From: PFJX01 sp031426735
GTDB taxonomy: Bacteria > Pseudomonadota > Gammaproteobacteria > Burkholderiales > Thiobacillaceae
Direction of reading: 5' to 3'
DNA length: 64,000 nucleotides
NCBI GenBank assembly: GCA_031426735.1
Contig: JASJPK010000065.1
Span: 1-64,000 of the forward strand
Under the pieces are notes generated by a model. It made no database searches. It was not told the DNA's origin and saw nothing but the letters and a program-made list of their open reading frames with translations. This document shows positions 53,694-61,631 of the stretch, piece after piece (positions within the stretch are counted from its first letter, which is position 1; every line of letters starts with the position of its first letter). Made by a program: the position numbers and the translations under genes.

Positions 53694-55147
53694 CCCCGCA
53701 CCACGTCGACGATCTCGCCATCGGCGCCGTGGATGGTCACTTCCAGCGGTATCTTGCCCGGCAGCGAATGCGTGGCGCAGCCCAGGCAGGGGTCGTAGGC
53801 GCGGTAGGCCATTTCGATGCGGTTGAGCAGGCCTTCCGAGACCACCGTGCCGGCCTTGATCAAGCTCTTCGCCGCCTTGTTGATGGACAGGCTCATCGCC
53901 GCATTGTTGTTGGTGGTGCCGACCACCAGATTCACCATCGTCAGCAAACCGCGCTCGTCGGTGCGGTAGTGGTGGGTCAGCGTGCCGCGCGGCGCCTCGA
54001 CGATGCCGACGCCTTCGTTCGGCGTCGCGGTCGGCAGGGCGCGTACGTCCAGCGAGGTGATTTCCGGATCAGTTGCCAGCTCCATCCAGCGTTCGGCGGC
54101 GTAGAGCAGTTCGATCAGGCGCGCCCAGTGGATGGCCAGGCGGCTGTGCGCCGGTTTGCCCAGCGTCGCGAAAAACTTCTCGTACTCGGCCTGGGCCAGC
54201 GGCGTGGCCATGCCTTCGGCGACGTTCAGTCGCGAGAGCGGCGTGGCCATGTAGATGCCTGAATCGGCGCCGTCGGTAAAGCCGTTCCAGCCGACTTTCT
54301 TCAGATACGGGAATTTCAGGTAGCTCCAGGGCTCCACCCGCTCGGCGATCCAGTCAGTGTATTCGTTCGGCGCGTAGGTGCCGTGATGCGTGCCGTCCGG
54401 CCCGACGATGCGCACGCGGCCGTCGTAGAAATTCACTTTATTCTGGGCATCCACCAAACCCATGTAATAGGTTTTGTGGGTGTAGGCGTCGCCCAGAATC
54501 ATGTCCAGATATTCCGGGTTGCCCAGCACCAGGTCGTGGAATACCTGCAACGCGAACTGGCCGAATTCCACCGCCCAGCGGCCCATCGTTTCGATCTCCT
54601 TGCGCTCTTCTTCCGAGATCGCCTTGGTCATGCCGCCCGGCACGGCGGTACAGGGATGCACCTTGCGCCCGCCGATGATTTCCACCGTGCGGTGGCCGAA
54701 TTTGCGCGCCTGGATCACCTTGCCGCCGATCTCCAGCCCCACCTTCTTAATCACGCCGAGAATGTTGCGCTCGGCCACCGGCGTGTCCGGCCCCATGATG
54801 AAGTCCGGCCCGCCCAGGATGAAGAAGTGGGTGGTGTGGTCGGCGAAGAAGAAGGCGGAGTACAGCAGTTCGCGCAGTTTCTTGGCGGCCGGCGGCGGCG
54901 TCACGCCGTACACCGCGTCGGCGGCCTTGGCGGCGGCCATGTGGTGCGCTTCCGGACAGACGCCACAGATGCGGTTGGTCAGCACCGGCATTTCCTCCAC
55001 CGGGCGGCCGACGCAGAAGCGCTCGAAGCCGCGCAGTTCCGGCACTTGCAGGTAAGCATTGGCAACATCACCGGCTGCGTCGAGGTATATTTCGATCTTG
55101 CCGTGGCCTTCCAGCCGGGTCAGGGGGTCGATGGTGATGCGTTGCAT
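53690..55147 (-). CDS. mvhA: Group 3c [NiFe] hydrogenase large subunit (MvhA-like)
   Basis: 485 residues from the ATG at 55147. The N-terminal nickel ligands are in NRICGVCPEAHH (about 61-72) and the C-terminal ones in DPCLGCATHSLPG, followed by the peptide cleaved in maturation. RLEGHGKIEIYLD opens the core. The absence of a signal, the MvhG/MvhD partners and the Hdr genes upstream fit the F420-non-reducing hydrogenase type that feeds electrons to HdrABC. Confidence 0.93.
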   Translation of the reverse strand: MQRITIDPLTRLEGHGKIEIYLDAAGDVANAYLQVPELRGFERFCVGRPVEEMPVLTNRICGVCPEAHHMAAAKAADAVYGVTPPPAAKKLRELLYSAFFFADHTTHFFILGGPDFIMGPDTPVAERNILGVIKKVGLEIGGKVIQARKFGHRTVEIIGGRKVHPCTAVPGGMTKAISEEERKEIETMGRWAVEFGQFALQVFHDLVLGNPEYLDMILGDAYTHKTYYMGLVDAQNKVNFYDGRVRIVGPDGTHHGTYAPNEYTDWIAERVEPWSYLKFPYLKKVGWNGFTDGADSGIYMATPLSRLNVAEGMATPLAQAEYEKFFATLGKPAHSRLAIHWARLIELLYAAERWMELATDPEITSLDVRALPTATPNEGVGIVEAPRGTLTHHYRTDERGLLTMVNLVVGTTNNNAAMSLSINKAAKSLIKAGTVVSEGLLNRIEMAYRAYDPCLGCATHSLPGKIPLEVTIHGADGEIVDVVRG

Positions 55148-55164
55148 TTCATTCTCCGTGTATC

Positions 55165-55321
55165 CCCTCTCCCGCAAGCGGGAGAGGGTTAGGGAGAGGG
55201 AGGTCTTAAAGCCGTCAAATGCCCCTCTCTGATAGTGCTACCAGCCAACCGACTAGGCTGCCAAAAAACGTCAGCCAAGTCTCTGGCTGCCCCGGCCCCT
55301 CCCCCGCTTGCGGGGGAGGGG
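55165..55321. repeat. Two palindromic repeats between mvhG and mvhA
   Basis: CCCTCTCCCGC-AAGC-GGGAGAGGG type palindrome at 55165-55188 and a related CCCCTCCCCCGC-TTGC-GGGGGAGGGG palindrome at 55296-55321. They differ by an inverted centre, so they can also pair with each other. They fill most of the 179-nt gap between the two hydrogenase genes. Confidence 0.75.
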
Positions 55322-55326
55322 AGTCA

Positions 55327-56313
55327 CTACGTTTGCTCTTCGAATGCTTCCCGACTCGCCCGCAGCAGCGAATGCGCCAGGCTGAAGCGGTAGAACGTGC
55401 CGGCCGGGTCGGGAATGCCGTCCAGCACTCGGTCGATGGCGTCGGGGTCGTTTTCGTCCACCACCGAGGCGATGGCGGTCATCAGCCGCGCGCCCTGGTC
55501 CACCACGCCGGGGGCGGCGCCGTAGCAGCCGATGCAGGGTGCGCCGACATTCGGACAGCGCGAATTGCAGCCGCTGCGGGTGGCCGGGCCGGCGCACATC
55601 AGACCCTGTTCCAGCAGGCAATCGGTAATGTTCAGTTGCGGCAGTTCCTGGATGCGGGAAATCTTGTCGATCAGCTTCACGTCGCGTTTGCGGGCGCATT
55701 CGTCGCACACCGTGGAATTGCCGGCGCCGAGCACCGCGCCTTTCGGCGGCAGTTCGGCCTCGCCCTTCACCACGGCGATCAGCACATCCAGCACGGCGGC
55801 GATCTGGTGCGATTCCGGCGGGCAACCGGGGACGTGGTAATCCACCTCCACCACCTGATCCAGTGTGCGCACCACTGCCTGCAGCGGCGTCAGGGTCAGC
55901 ACGCCTTCCGGCACCTGGCAAGCGGTTTGCGGGCGCAGATGGTCCGGGTTCACGGTGCTGGGGGTGTCGAAGGCGCAATCGAAGAGGCTCTCACGCGTGC
56001 CGAGGTTGGCCAGACCGGGGATGCAACCCTCGTTGGCGCAGGAACCGAAAGCCACCAGCAGCTTCGATTTACGCCGCAACAACTTGGCCATGTGCTCGTT
56101 TTCGTCGGTGCGGATGCTGCCGTTGAACAGGGTGACCAGGATGGATTCATCTTCCATCGCCTCCACTTCCGCGTACTTCACATCCATCGCCGCCGGCCAG
56201 AATGCGACCTCGAAGTTGGCGTCCAGATCGAGCACCTTCTCGTCGATGTTGAGCACCGCGATCTCGCAGCCGCCGCAGGCTGAGGCCCAGTACATGGCAA
56301 ATTTGGGTTTCAT
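55327..56313 (-). CDS. mvhG: Group 3c hydrogenase small subunit (MvhG-like)
   Basis: 328 residues from the ATG at 56313. The first cluster cysteines are in YWASACGGCEIAVLNID (about 7-23), with GSCANEGCIPG and PGCPPES following. The C-terminal third adds a cysteine-rich stretch (CPNVGAPCIGCYG) for further Fe-S clusters. Carries electrons from MvhA to MvhD/HdrA in the cytosol. Confidence 0.92.
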   Translation of the reverse strand: MKPKFAMYWASACGGCEIAVLNIDEKVLDLDANFEVAFWPAAMDVKYAEVEAMEDESILVTLFNGSIRTDENEHMAKLLRRKSKLLVAFGSCANEGCIPGLANLGTRESLFDCAFDTPSTVNPDHLRPQTACQVPEGVLTLTPLQAVVRTLDQVVEVDYHVPGCPPESHQIAAVLDVLIAVVKGEAELPPKGAVLGAGNSTVCDECARKRDVKLIDKISRIQELPQLNITDCLLEQGLMCAGPATRSGCNSRCPNVGAPCIGCYGAAPGVVDQGARLMTAIASVVDENDPDAIDRVLDGIPDPAGTFYRFSLAHSLLRASREAFEEQT

Positions 56314-56351
56314 GGGGCGGACTCCTTGGCTCCCCTGTTGCACGAGCAACC

Positions 56352-56448
56352 CGTCATTCCCGCGAATGCGGGAATCCAGTGCACAGGGCTGATTTCTTTG
56401 AAATCAATCAGTTGGACAATCTGGATTCCCGCCTGCGCGGGAATGACG
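56352..56448. repeat. dRS3-like inverted repeat pair between mvhD and mvhG
   Basis: Two facing 28-bp copies (56352-56379 and 56421-56448) of a motif with ATTCCCGC...GCGGGAAT, the pattern of neisserial dRS3 sequences (ATTCCC-N8-GGGAAT). The pair also occurs at 59003-59102 with the same orientation, so this is a mobile-type unit of about 100 bp. Confidence 0.8.
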
Positions 56449-56455
56449 GTGCTTG

Positions 56456-56941
56456 TCATGCCGCCACCTCGCTCAAAACGGGAATTTCGGCGGGCGCCGT
56501 GACCACAGGCACCGGCCGCGCCGGCCAGTTCAGCGGCCCGAGATTCTTCACTTCATCCACCATCGCGCCGATTTCCTCGGCAAATTTGGCGCCCTCGGCG
56601 GCGCTGGCCCAGGCCAGACGAACCCGCGCGGGTTCGATGCCGAACTGGGCCAGGGTCTTTTGCAGCAGGCGATGCCGCCGAAGGGCTTTATAGTTCTGCT
56701 CAAGGTAATGGCATTCGCCCGGATGGCAGCCGGCGATCAGCACGCCGTCGGCGCCGTCGGACAAGGCCTTAAGCACGAAAGTGGGGTCGATGCGGCCGCT
56801 GCACATGACGCGGATCAGACGCACGTTGGGCGGGTACTTGATGCGCGCCGTGCCGGCCAGATCGGCGGCGCGGTAACTGCACCAGTTGCAAGTGAAGCCG
56901 ATGATCACGGGTTCGAAGGGAGTCACTGCGGCATCGCTCAT
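56456..56941 (-). CDS. mvhD: MvhD-type electron-transfer subunit
   Basis: 161 residues. Small Fe-S protein that links the Mvh hydrogenase to HdrA. Cysteine motifs are CNWCSYRAADLAG (about 19-31), MCSGRIDPTFVLKAL (about 47-61) and CHPGECHYLEQNYKALRR. The ATG at 56941 overlaps the hdrA stop by 4 nt. Confidence 0.9.
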   Translation of the reverse strand: MSDAAVTPFEPVIIGFTCNWCSYRAADLAGTARIKYPPNVRLIRVMCSGRIDPTFVLKALSDGADGVLIAGCHPGECHYLEQNYKALRRHRLLQKTLAQFGIEPARVRLAWASAAEGAKFAEEIGAMVDEVKNLGPLNWPARPVPVVTAPAEIPVLSEVAA

Positions 56942-58989
56942 ACAACCTCCGCTACCCGGTTTGCGGGCTGGCGCACGTCGCGCAACAAACCCTCGATCTG
57001 GGCGAACAACTGTTCGTTGCTGAAGCCCGAGCCCTGGATGGCGCCGGCCGGGCAGGCGGCGACGCAGGTGCCGCAGCCCTGGCAGAGGGCGGCGTTGATT
57101 TCGGTGACCTTGCGCGCTTCGATGAAGCTGATCGCGTTGAACGGACACAGGCCGTTGCAGATGCGGCAGCCGGAGCACTGCGCCTCGTTCACGCTGGCGC
57201 GCACCGGTTCCAGCGCCAGCTCGCCCTGGCGGATGTAGTTCAGCACCCGCGCCGCCGCCGCCGCGCCTTGCGAAACGCTGGCCGGGATGTCCTTCGGCCC
57301 CTGCGCACAGCCGGCCACGAAGACGCCCTCGGTCATCGTGGAAATCGGGTCCATCTTGGCGTGCTTCTCGATGAACCAGCCGCGGGTCGAACAGGCAATG
57401 CCGAAGGTCTTGCCCACCTCGGCGCTGTCGTGGCGCGGCTCCAGGCCGGCGGAAAGCACCACCATGTCGACCGGAATGCGCCGTTGCAGGCCGGCCAGGG
57501 TGTCTTCCACCTGGATGAACAATTTCCCGGCCTCTTCCCGCGGCCCCATCGGCACATCGCTCACCTCGGCGACCTTGCCGCGAATGAAATGCACGTCCTC
57601 ATCCATCACGCGCTGGTAGAACTCGTCGTAGTCCTTACCCGGCGTGCGAATGTCGATGTAGAAGTTGTAGACCTCGGCGCCGGTGCGCTCCTTCACCAGA
57701 TGCGCGGTTTTCAGACTCTGCATGCAGCAGATCGACGAGCAATACGGGTTGTAGTTGCGGTCGCGGCTGCCGACGCAGTGCACGATGCCCACCGCTTTCG
57801 GCGCGGTGACACCATCGCGCAGCACGACCTTGCCGCCGGTCGGGCCGGCGGCGTTGCACATGCGCTCCAGTTCCAGGCTGGTGAACACGTTGGGCAGGCG
57901 GCCGTAGCCGTATTGCGGGATGCGCCGCGCGTTGAACATGTCGAAGCCGGTGGCCAGAACGATGTTGCCAACCTTCAGCGTCACCCGTTCCTCCTTCTGG
58001 TTGAGCAGGATGGAATTGGGCACGGTCGGACAGAATTTCTCGCAGGCCTTGCAGCCGCCGCCCTTGTCCTTCGTTTTCGCACCAATAAAGTAGGTGCAGG
58101 TATCGGGATCGAGCACCGGCAGATTGGGCACCGCCTGCGCGAACGGCCAGTAGATTGCCTTGCGGTAGCCGATGCCAGCTTCGAAGTTGTCATCCACCAC
58201 CATGATCGGGCACTTCTCGACACAGATGCCGCAACCGGTGCAGATGTCCTCGTCGACGTAACGTGGTTTTTTCTTCACCGTCACCGTGTAGTTGCCGACG
58301 AAGCCCTCCACCTTCTCGACCTCGCTCCAGGTAAACAGATGAATCTTCCGGTGCGCGCCGGCGGCGGCCATCTTCGGCGTCAGGATGCAGGCGGCACAGT
58401 CCAGGGTCGGGAAGGTCTTGTCGAACTGCGCCATGTGGCCGCCCAGCGAGGCCTCGCGTTCGATCAGGTAAACGTCGTAACCGGCATCCGCCACTTCCAG
58501 CGCGGCCTGCAGGCCAGCGATGCCACCGCCGACCACCAGCGTCGCGGCATCGATCGGCACTCGGATGGCTTCCAGCGGCTCGTTTTTCAGCACACGTTCC
58601 ACCGTGCCGTTGACGATGGCCTTGGCCTTGGCGGTCGCGGCAACCTTGTCGGTATGCACCCAGGCGACCTGCTCGCGAATCGAGGCCATTTCCGACAAAT
58701 ACGGATTCAGGCCGGAACGCTCGCACACGCCTCGAAACGTCTTTTCATGCAAATGTGGCGAACAGGCGGCGACCACGACGCGGGTCAGGCGCTGTTCGTG
58801 GATGTCCTGCTCGATCAATTCCTGCCCGGCCACCGAGCACATGAAGGTGTAATCGCGGGCCAGGACGACGCCGCGATCCTTCAGTTCCTCGGCGGCAAAC
58901 TTCGCCACGCCTTCCACATCCACCACGCCGGCGATGTTGCTGCCGCAGTGGCAGACGTAGACGCCGACTCTTTCCTTTTGAGTGTCCAT
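56938..58989 (-). CDS. hdrA: Heterodisulfide reductase-like subunit HdrA
   Basis: FAD flavoprotein at which electrons are bifurcated in characterised Hdr-Mvh complexes. 683 residues from the ATG at 58989 (a GTG four codons upstream is possible). The FAD motif VVGGGIAGLQAALEVADAG (about 147-165) and several Fe-S motifs are present: CTGCGICVEKCP, CKACEKFCP, CSGCRICNGLCP and CQGCGTCVAACP. Start has GAGG upstream. Third gene of the hdrC-B-A set. Confidence 0.93.
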   Translation of the reverse strand: MDTQKERVGVYVCHCGSNIAGVVDVEGVAKFAAEELKDRGVVLARDYTFMCSVAGQELIEQDIHEQRLTRVVVAACSPHLHEKTFRGVCERSGLNPYLSEMASIREQVAWVHTDKVAATAKAKAIVNGTVERVLKNEPLEAIRVPIDAATLVVGGGIAGLQAALEVADAGYDVYLIEREASLGGHMAQFDKTFPTLDCAACILTPKMAAAGAHRKIHLFTWSEVEKVEGFVGNYTVTVKKKPRYVDEDICTGCGICVEKCPIMVVDDNFEAGIGYRKAIYWPFAQAVPNLPVLDPDTCTYFIGAKTKDKGGGCKACEKFCPTVPNSILLNQKEERVTLKVGNIVLATGFDMFNARRIPQYGYGRLPNVFTSLELERMCNAAGPTGGKVVLRDGVTAPKAVGIVHCVGSRDRNYNPYCSSICCMQSLKTAHLVKERTGAEVYNFYIDIRTPGKDYDEFYQRVMDEDVHFIRGKVAEVSDVPMGPREEAGKLFIQVEDTLAGLQRRIPVDMVVLSAGLEPRHDSAEVGKTFGIACSTRGWFIEKHAKMDPISTMTEGVFVAGCAQGPKDIPASVSQGAAAAARVLNYIRQGELALEPVRASVNEAQCSGCRICNGLCPFNAISFIEARKVTEINAALCQGCGTCVAACPAGAIQGSGFSNEQLFAQIEGLLRDVRQPANRVAEVV

Positions 58990-59002
58990 ATCGAACCTCA
59001 CC

Positions 59003-59102
59003 CGTCATTCCCGCGCAGGCGGGAATCCAGTTCGTCCATCAAACTTGTCTGGCAACAGCAATCACACCTGCAACCTGGATTCCCGCCTTCGCGGGAATGA
59101 CG
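59003..59102. repeat. dRS3-like inverted repeat pair between hdrA and hdrB
   Basis: Second copy of the element at 56352-56448: facing 28-bp arms (59003-59030 and 59075-59102) around ATTCCCGC/GCGGGAAT. It lies just upstream of hdrA and downstream of hdrB. Confidence 0.8.
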
Positions 59103-59132
59103 AATACAGCATGAACATTGCATCGTCATGGC

Positions 59133-60098
59133 TCACCCCATGCCCGGCATCGGCAACCCGTCGCCCGGCTTCGGACGCCGTTTGCGCTTGGCTTCCGCCA
59201 CTTTCGGCGCCTCGGCCTGGATCTTCGCCAGCGCCGGGGCGGCATCGACGAACTCCTTGCCGATGCCCAGTTCCTTCGCGCTCCTGCCGAAGGCCAGGCC
59301 CATGAGCTGGGTGAAATACAGCACCGGCATGTGATAGTCGGTGTGGAAGTGCTTGTTCATCTCGACCTGATAAGCATCCAGATTGAGTTGGCACATCGGG
59401 CACAGCGTCACCACCATGTCGGCGCCGGCTTCGGTCGCGCCGTTGATCAGGCGACGGATCAGACCGAACGCGACATCCGGGCCGATCACGCTCATGTGGC
59501 CGCCGCAGCACTGGGTTTTCAGCGACCACTCGACGACTTCCGCCCCCAGCGCGCGCAGCAGTTTGTCCATCGAAGTGGGATGTTCATGGCTGTCCCAGCG
59601 GCTGTCGTAATCCGGGCGCACCACCTGGCAGCCGTAATAGGCCGCCACCTTGAGGCCGTGCAGCGGCTTCACCACCTTGGCCTTGACGGTGTCGTAACCG
59701 ATGTCGTGACAGACCAGATCGAGCAGATGGCGCACTTTCAGACTGCCGGCGTCGTAATGCAGACCGCCCGCCGCCAGTGCTGTGTTGACTGTGTTGTCGA
59801 GCTTGGCATCCTCGCGCATCTGCGCGTCGGTCTTGGCCAGATTCAGATAACAGGCGCTGCAACCGGCGGTCAGCACATCAGTCCCCGCCGCCTGATCCTG
59901 CGCCAGCGCCAGATTGCGGCCGATCAGCGAGTGCGCCGCGACGCGGTGCACCGACATGTATTCGGTCGCGCCGCAGCAGTTCCAGTCGTCGATTTCCTGC
60001 AATTCCAGATCGATGTCGTCGCGGATCGCCAGCAGCGAATCCAGATAAGGCCGCGCGTTCTTCTGCATCGAGCAGCCGGGATAAAAAAGCGCTTTCAT
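59133..60098 (-). CDS. hdrB: Heterodisulfide reductase-like subunit HdrB
   Basis: 321 residues with the two CCG domains that bind the catalytic non-cubane Fe-S cluster: CSACYLNLAKT preceded by DDWNCCGATEYM (first) and CPMCQLNLDAY preceded by TQCCGGHM (second). In methanogens this subunit reduces CoM-S-S-CoB; the bacterial substrate is not known. The first residues (ALFYPGCSMQ) are typical. Confidence 0.93.
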   Translation of the reverse strand: MKALFYPGCSMQKNARPYLDSLLAIRDDIDLELQEIDDWNCCGATEYMSVHRVAAHSLIGRNLALAQDQAAGTDVLTAGCSACYLNLAKTDAQMREDAKLDNTVNTALAAGGLHYDAGSLKVRHLLDLVCHDIGYDTVKAKVVKPLHGLKVAAYYGCQVVRPDYDSRWDSHEHPTSMDKLLRALGAEVVEWSLKTQCCGGHMSVIGPDVAFGLIRRLINGATEAGADMVVTLCPMCQLNLDAYQVEMNKHFHTDYHMPVLYFTQLMGLAFGRSAKELGIGKEFVDAAPALAKIQAEAPKVAEAKRKRRPKPGDGLPMPGMG

Positions 60099-60204
60099 GA
60101 TGTCGCCTCCGAAAGGTTGGTGGCATGACGACGGGCATCGTGTCGGCGACTGGCGGCATTCGCGGCCGGTCGCATCCCCGCCGGGCGGGGCCCCTGCTCC
60201 CTGC

Positions 60205-60783
60205 TCATGCCGTCCCCCCTTCCAGCGCCTTGGCTTTATCGAGGATGGCGGTGAGTTGCGCCATGCCTTCGATGCGGTGCGGCATCAGATCGATGCGCCC
60301 GCGCTTGAACATACCCAGCCCCAGCGGCGCCATGCCGGCCAGCGACAGCGGGTGGTGGCGCAGGTTGAAGCGGGTGGCCAGGCCGAGTTCGAAGCTGCGG
60401 CCGTATTTCTCGACGTAATCGACGAAGGTTTCGGAAAAGCCCGGCATCGCCGCGTCGTGATACAGCCCGGCCTTGATCGCCATGGACTTCAACGTATACA
60501 TCACATCGGTGATGTGGATGTTCTGCGGGCAACGCACCGTGCAGTAGTAGCAGGACACGCAATACCAAGGTGCGTTGCTCTTCAGCACCGTTTCACGCTG
60601 CCCCGCGTTGATCAGCGCGAACAGCCGGCGCGGCGTGTGCTCCATCTCCGCCCCGGAAGGGCAGGAGCCGCCACAGGAACCGCACTGGATGCAATGGTTG
60701 AGCCGGTTGTCACCCGGCGTGGCCGCCATGACTTCGGCAAGGAAGTCCTTCGGGCCAGAGACTGAAACAGCTGCCGCACTCAC
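60205..60783 (-). CDS. hdrC: Heterodisulfide reductase-like subunit HdrC
   Basis: 192 residues with two 4Fe-4S motifs: CIQCGSCGGSCPSG (about 31-44) and CVSCYYCTVRCP (about 75-86), passing electrons from HdrA to HdrB. The start is the GTG at 60783, chosen because GGAGG lies 8 nt before it; another GTG at 60813 is less likely. First gene of the set, with a sigma-70-type promoter upstream. Confidence 0.9.
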   Translation of the reverse strand: MSAAAVSVSGPKDFLAEVMAATPGDNRLNHCIQCGSCGGSCPSGAEMEHTPRRLFALINAGQRETVLKSNAPWYCVSCYYCTVRCPQNIHITDVMYTLKSMAIKAGLYHDAAMPGFSETFVDYVEKYGRSFELGLATRFNLRHHPLSLAGMAPLGLGMFKRGRIDLMPHRIEGMAQLTAILDKAKALEGGTA

Positions 60784-60864
60784 GATCAAATCCTCCAGAG
60801 AAGAGGAAAACACCGTCGCCGGAAAAATCGCGGCGGGATTCGGCTGTCGTGAAGTCGGCGGCGA

Positions 60865-60908
60865 GATACTTATAACTGGACGTTAGTATCTGCTTATATG
60901 CTTGTCAA
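60865..60908 (-). promoter_or_regulatory. Promoter and possible operator of the hdr-mvh operon
   Basis: On the minus strand a perfect TTGACA (60903-60908) is followed after 17 nt by TAACGT (60880-60885). An imperfect palindrome with GATAC (60865-60869) and GTATC (60886-60890) ends covers the -10, a place where a regulator could act. About 100 nt upstream of the hdrC start. Confidence 0.55.
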
Positions 60909-61002
60909 ACTCGGGGGCTTTACTTACTTCAATAGTGTGTATTGCCTGCTTTATTGATCCGGCCAGGTTATCCGGGATTGCCCATTGCCCCCAAGACACG
61001 AC

Positions 61003-61074
61003 GTAGGATGGGCCAAGCGCAGCGGGCCCATCAACCCGCCAAGTGATGTGCCCGCTGCGCTTGGCCCATCCTAC
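61003..61074. repeat. REP-like palindrome (GTAGGATGGG type)
   Basis: Perfect 25-bp inverted repeat (61003-61027 and 61050-61074) with a 22-nt loop, arms GTAGGATGGGCCAAGCG. It lies between hdrC and the membrane-protein gene. The rest of the 60784-61123 gap contains the hdr promoter and no recognisable gene. Confidence 0.85.
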
Positions 61075-61123
61075 CGGGCTTCATTAGTGAGCATTGCCTG
61101 GCGATGCCGCTACAGGTGCGTGG

Positions 61124-61519
61124 CTAAACCGGCATCGGCCTGCGTTCATTCAGATTCAGCCAGCCGCGCACGACCCGATAAAGCACCCAGACACCCGCGC
61201 ACGCCACCAACACGAACGCCAGCGGAATGCCGATCAGGCTGAAAGCCAGCAGCAGCGCCAGCAATACCCACATCAACGCAAACCAGAACGTCCGAATCTG
61301 CCAGCGGAAATGCGATTCCAGAAACGTCCCGCGCGCCTCGCCCCGCTTCACATAACTCAACACTACCGCGATCAACGAAGGCCAGCCGGTAATGAACGCG
61401 GTAACGATGAACGCGGGCGTCATCAAGCCGGTCACCACGGTCAAGGCATGCAGGCCGTAGATGACGTGCGATACCTTGATCAGACTGTCTGGCGGCGCCA
61501 ACGTGTGGGATTCATACAT
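61124..61519 (-). CDS. Small membrane protein (DUF4870-like)
   Basis: 131 residues with three to four hydrophobic segments (about 15-50 and 75-110) and a basic C-terminus. LIKVSHVIYGLHALTVVTG and SHFRWQIRTFWFAL resemble the DUF4870 family of uncharacterised small inner-membrane proteins. The ATG at 61519 has GGAGG upstream; a longer frame from 61612 is not used. Upstream of hdrC in the same direction but separated by a REP palindrome and promoter. Confidence 0.75.
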   Translation of the reverse strand: MYESHTLAPPDSLIKVSHVIYGLHALTVVTGLMTPAFIVTAFITGWPSLIAVVLSYVKRGEARGTFLESHFRWQIRTFWFALMWVLLALLLAFSLIGIPLAFVLVACAGVWVLYRVVRGWLNLNERRPMPV

Positions 61520-61631
61520 GCGATACCTCCTTGCATTCAGCCAACGCTGAGTTTCAGCGTTGGCATTTTGAGTCTCGGCTCCATGTTCCCCAGCGGAAAT
61601 GCCTTGATACACGGATCAGGCCTACAAGTTA

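Noticed and set aside
57268..59100. 610-codon open frame antisense to hdrA
   Set aside because: Shadow frame of a high-GC gene; hdrA carries all the conserved Fe-S and FAD motifs.
56938..60783. Sulfur-oxidising sHdr gene set
   Set aside because: That set has duplicated HdrB/HdrC genes and lipoate-binding partners; here there is one HdrA, B and C each, with MvhADG.
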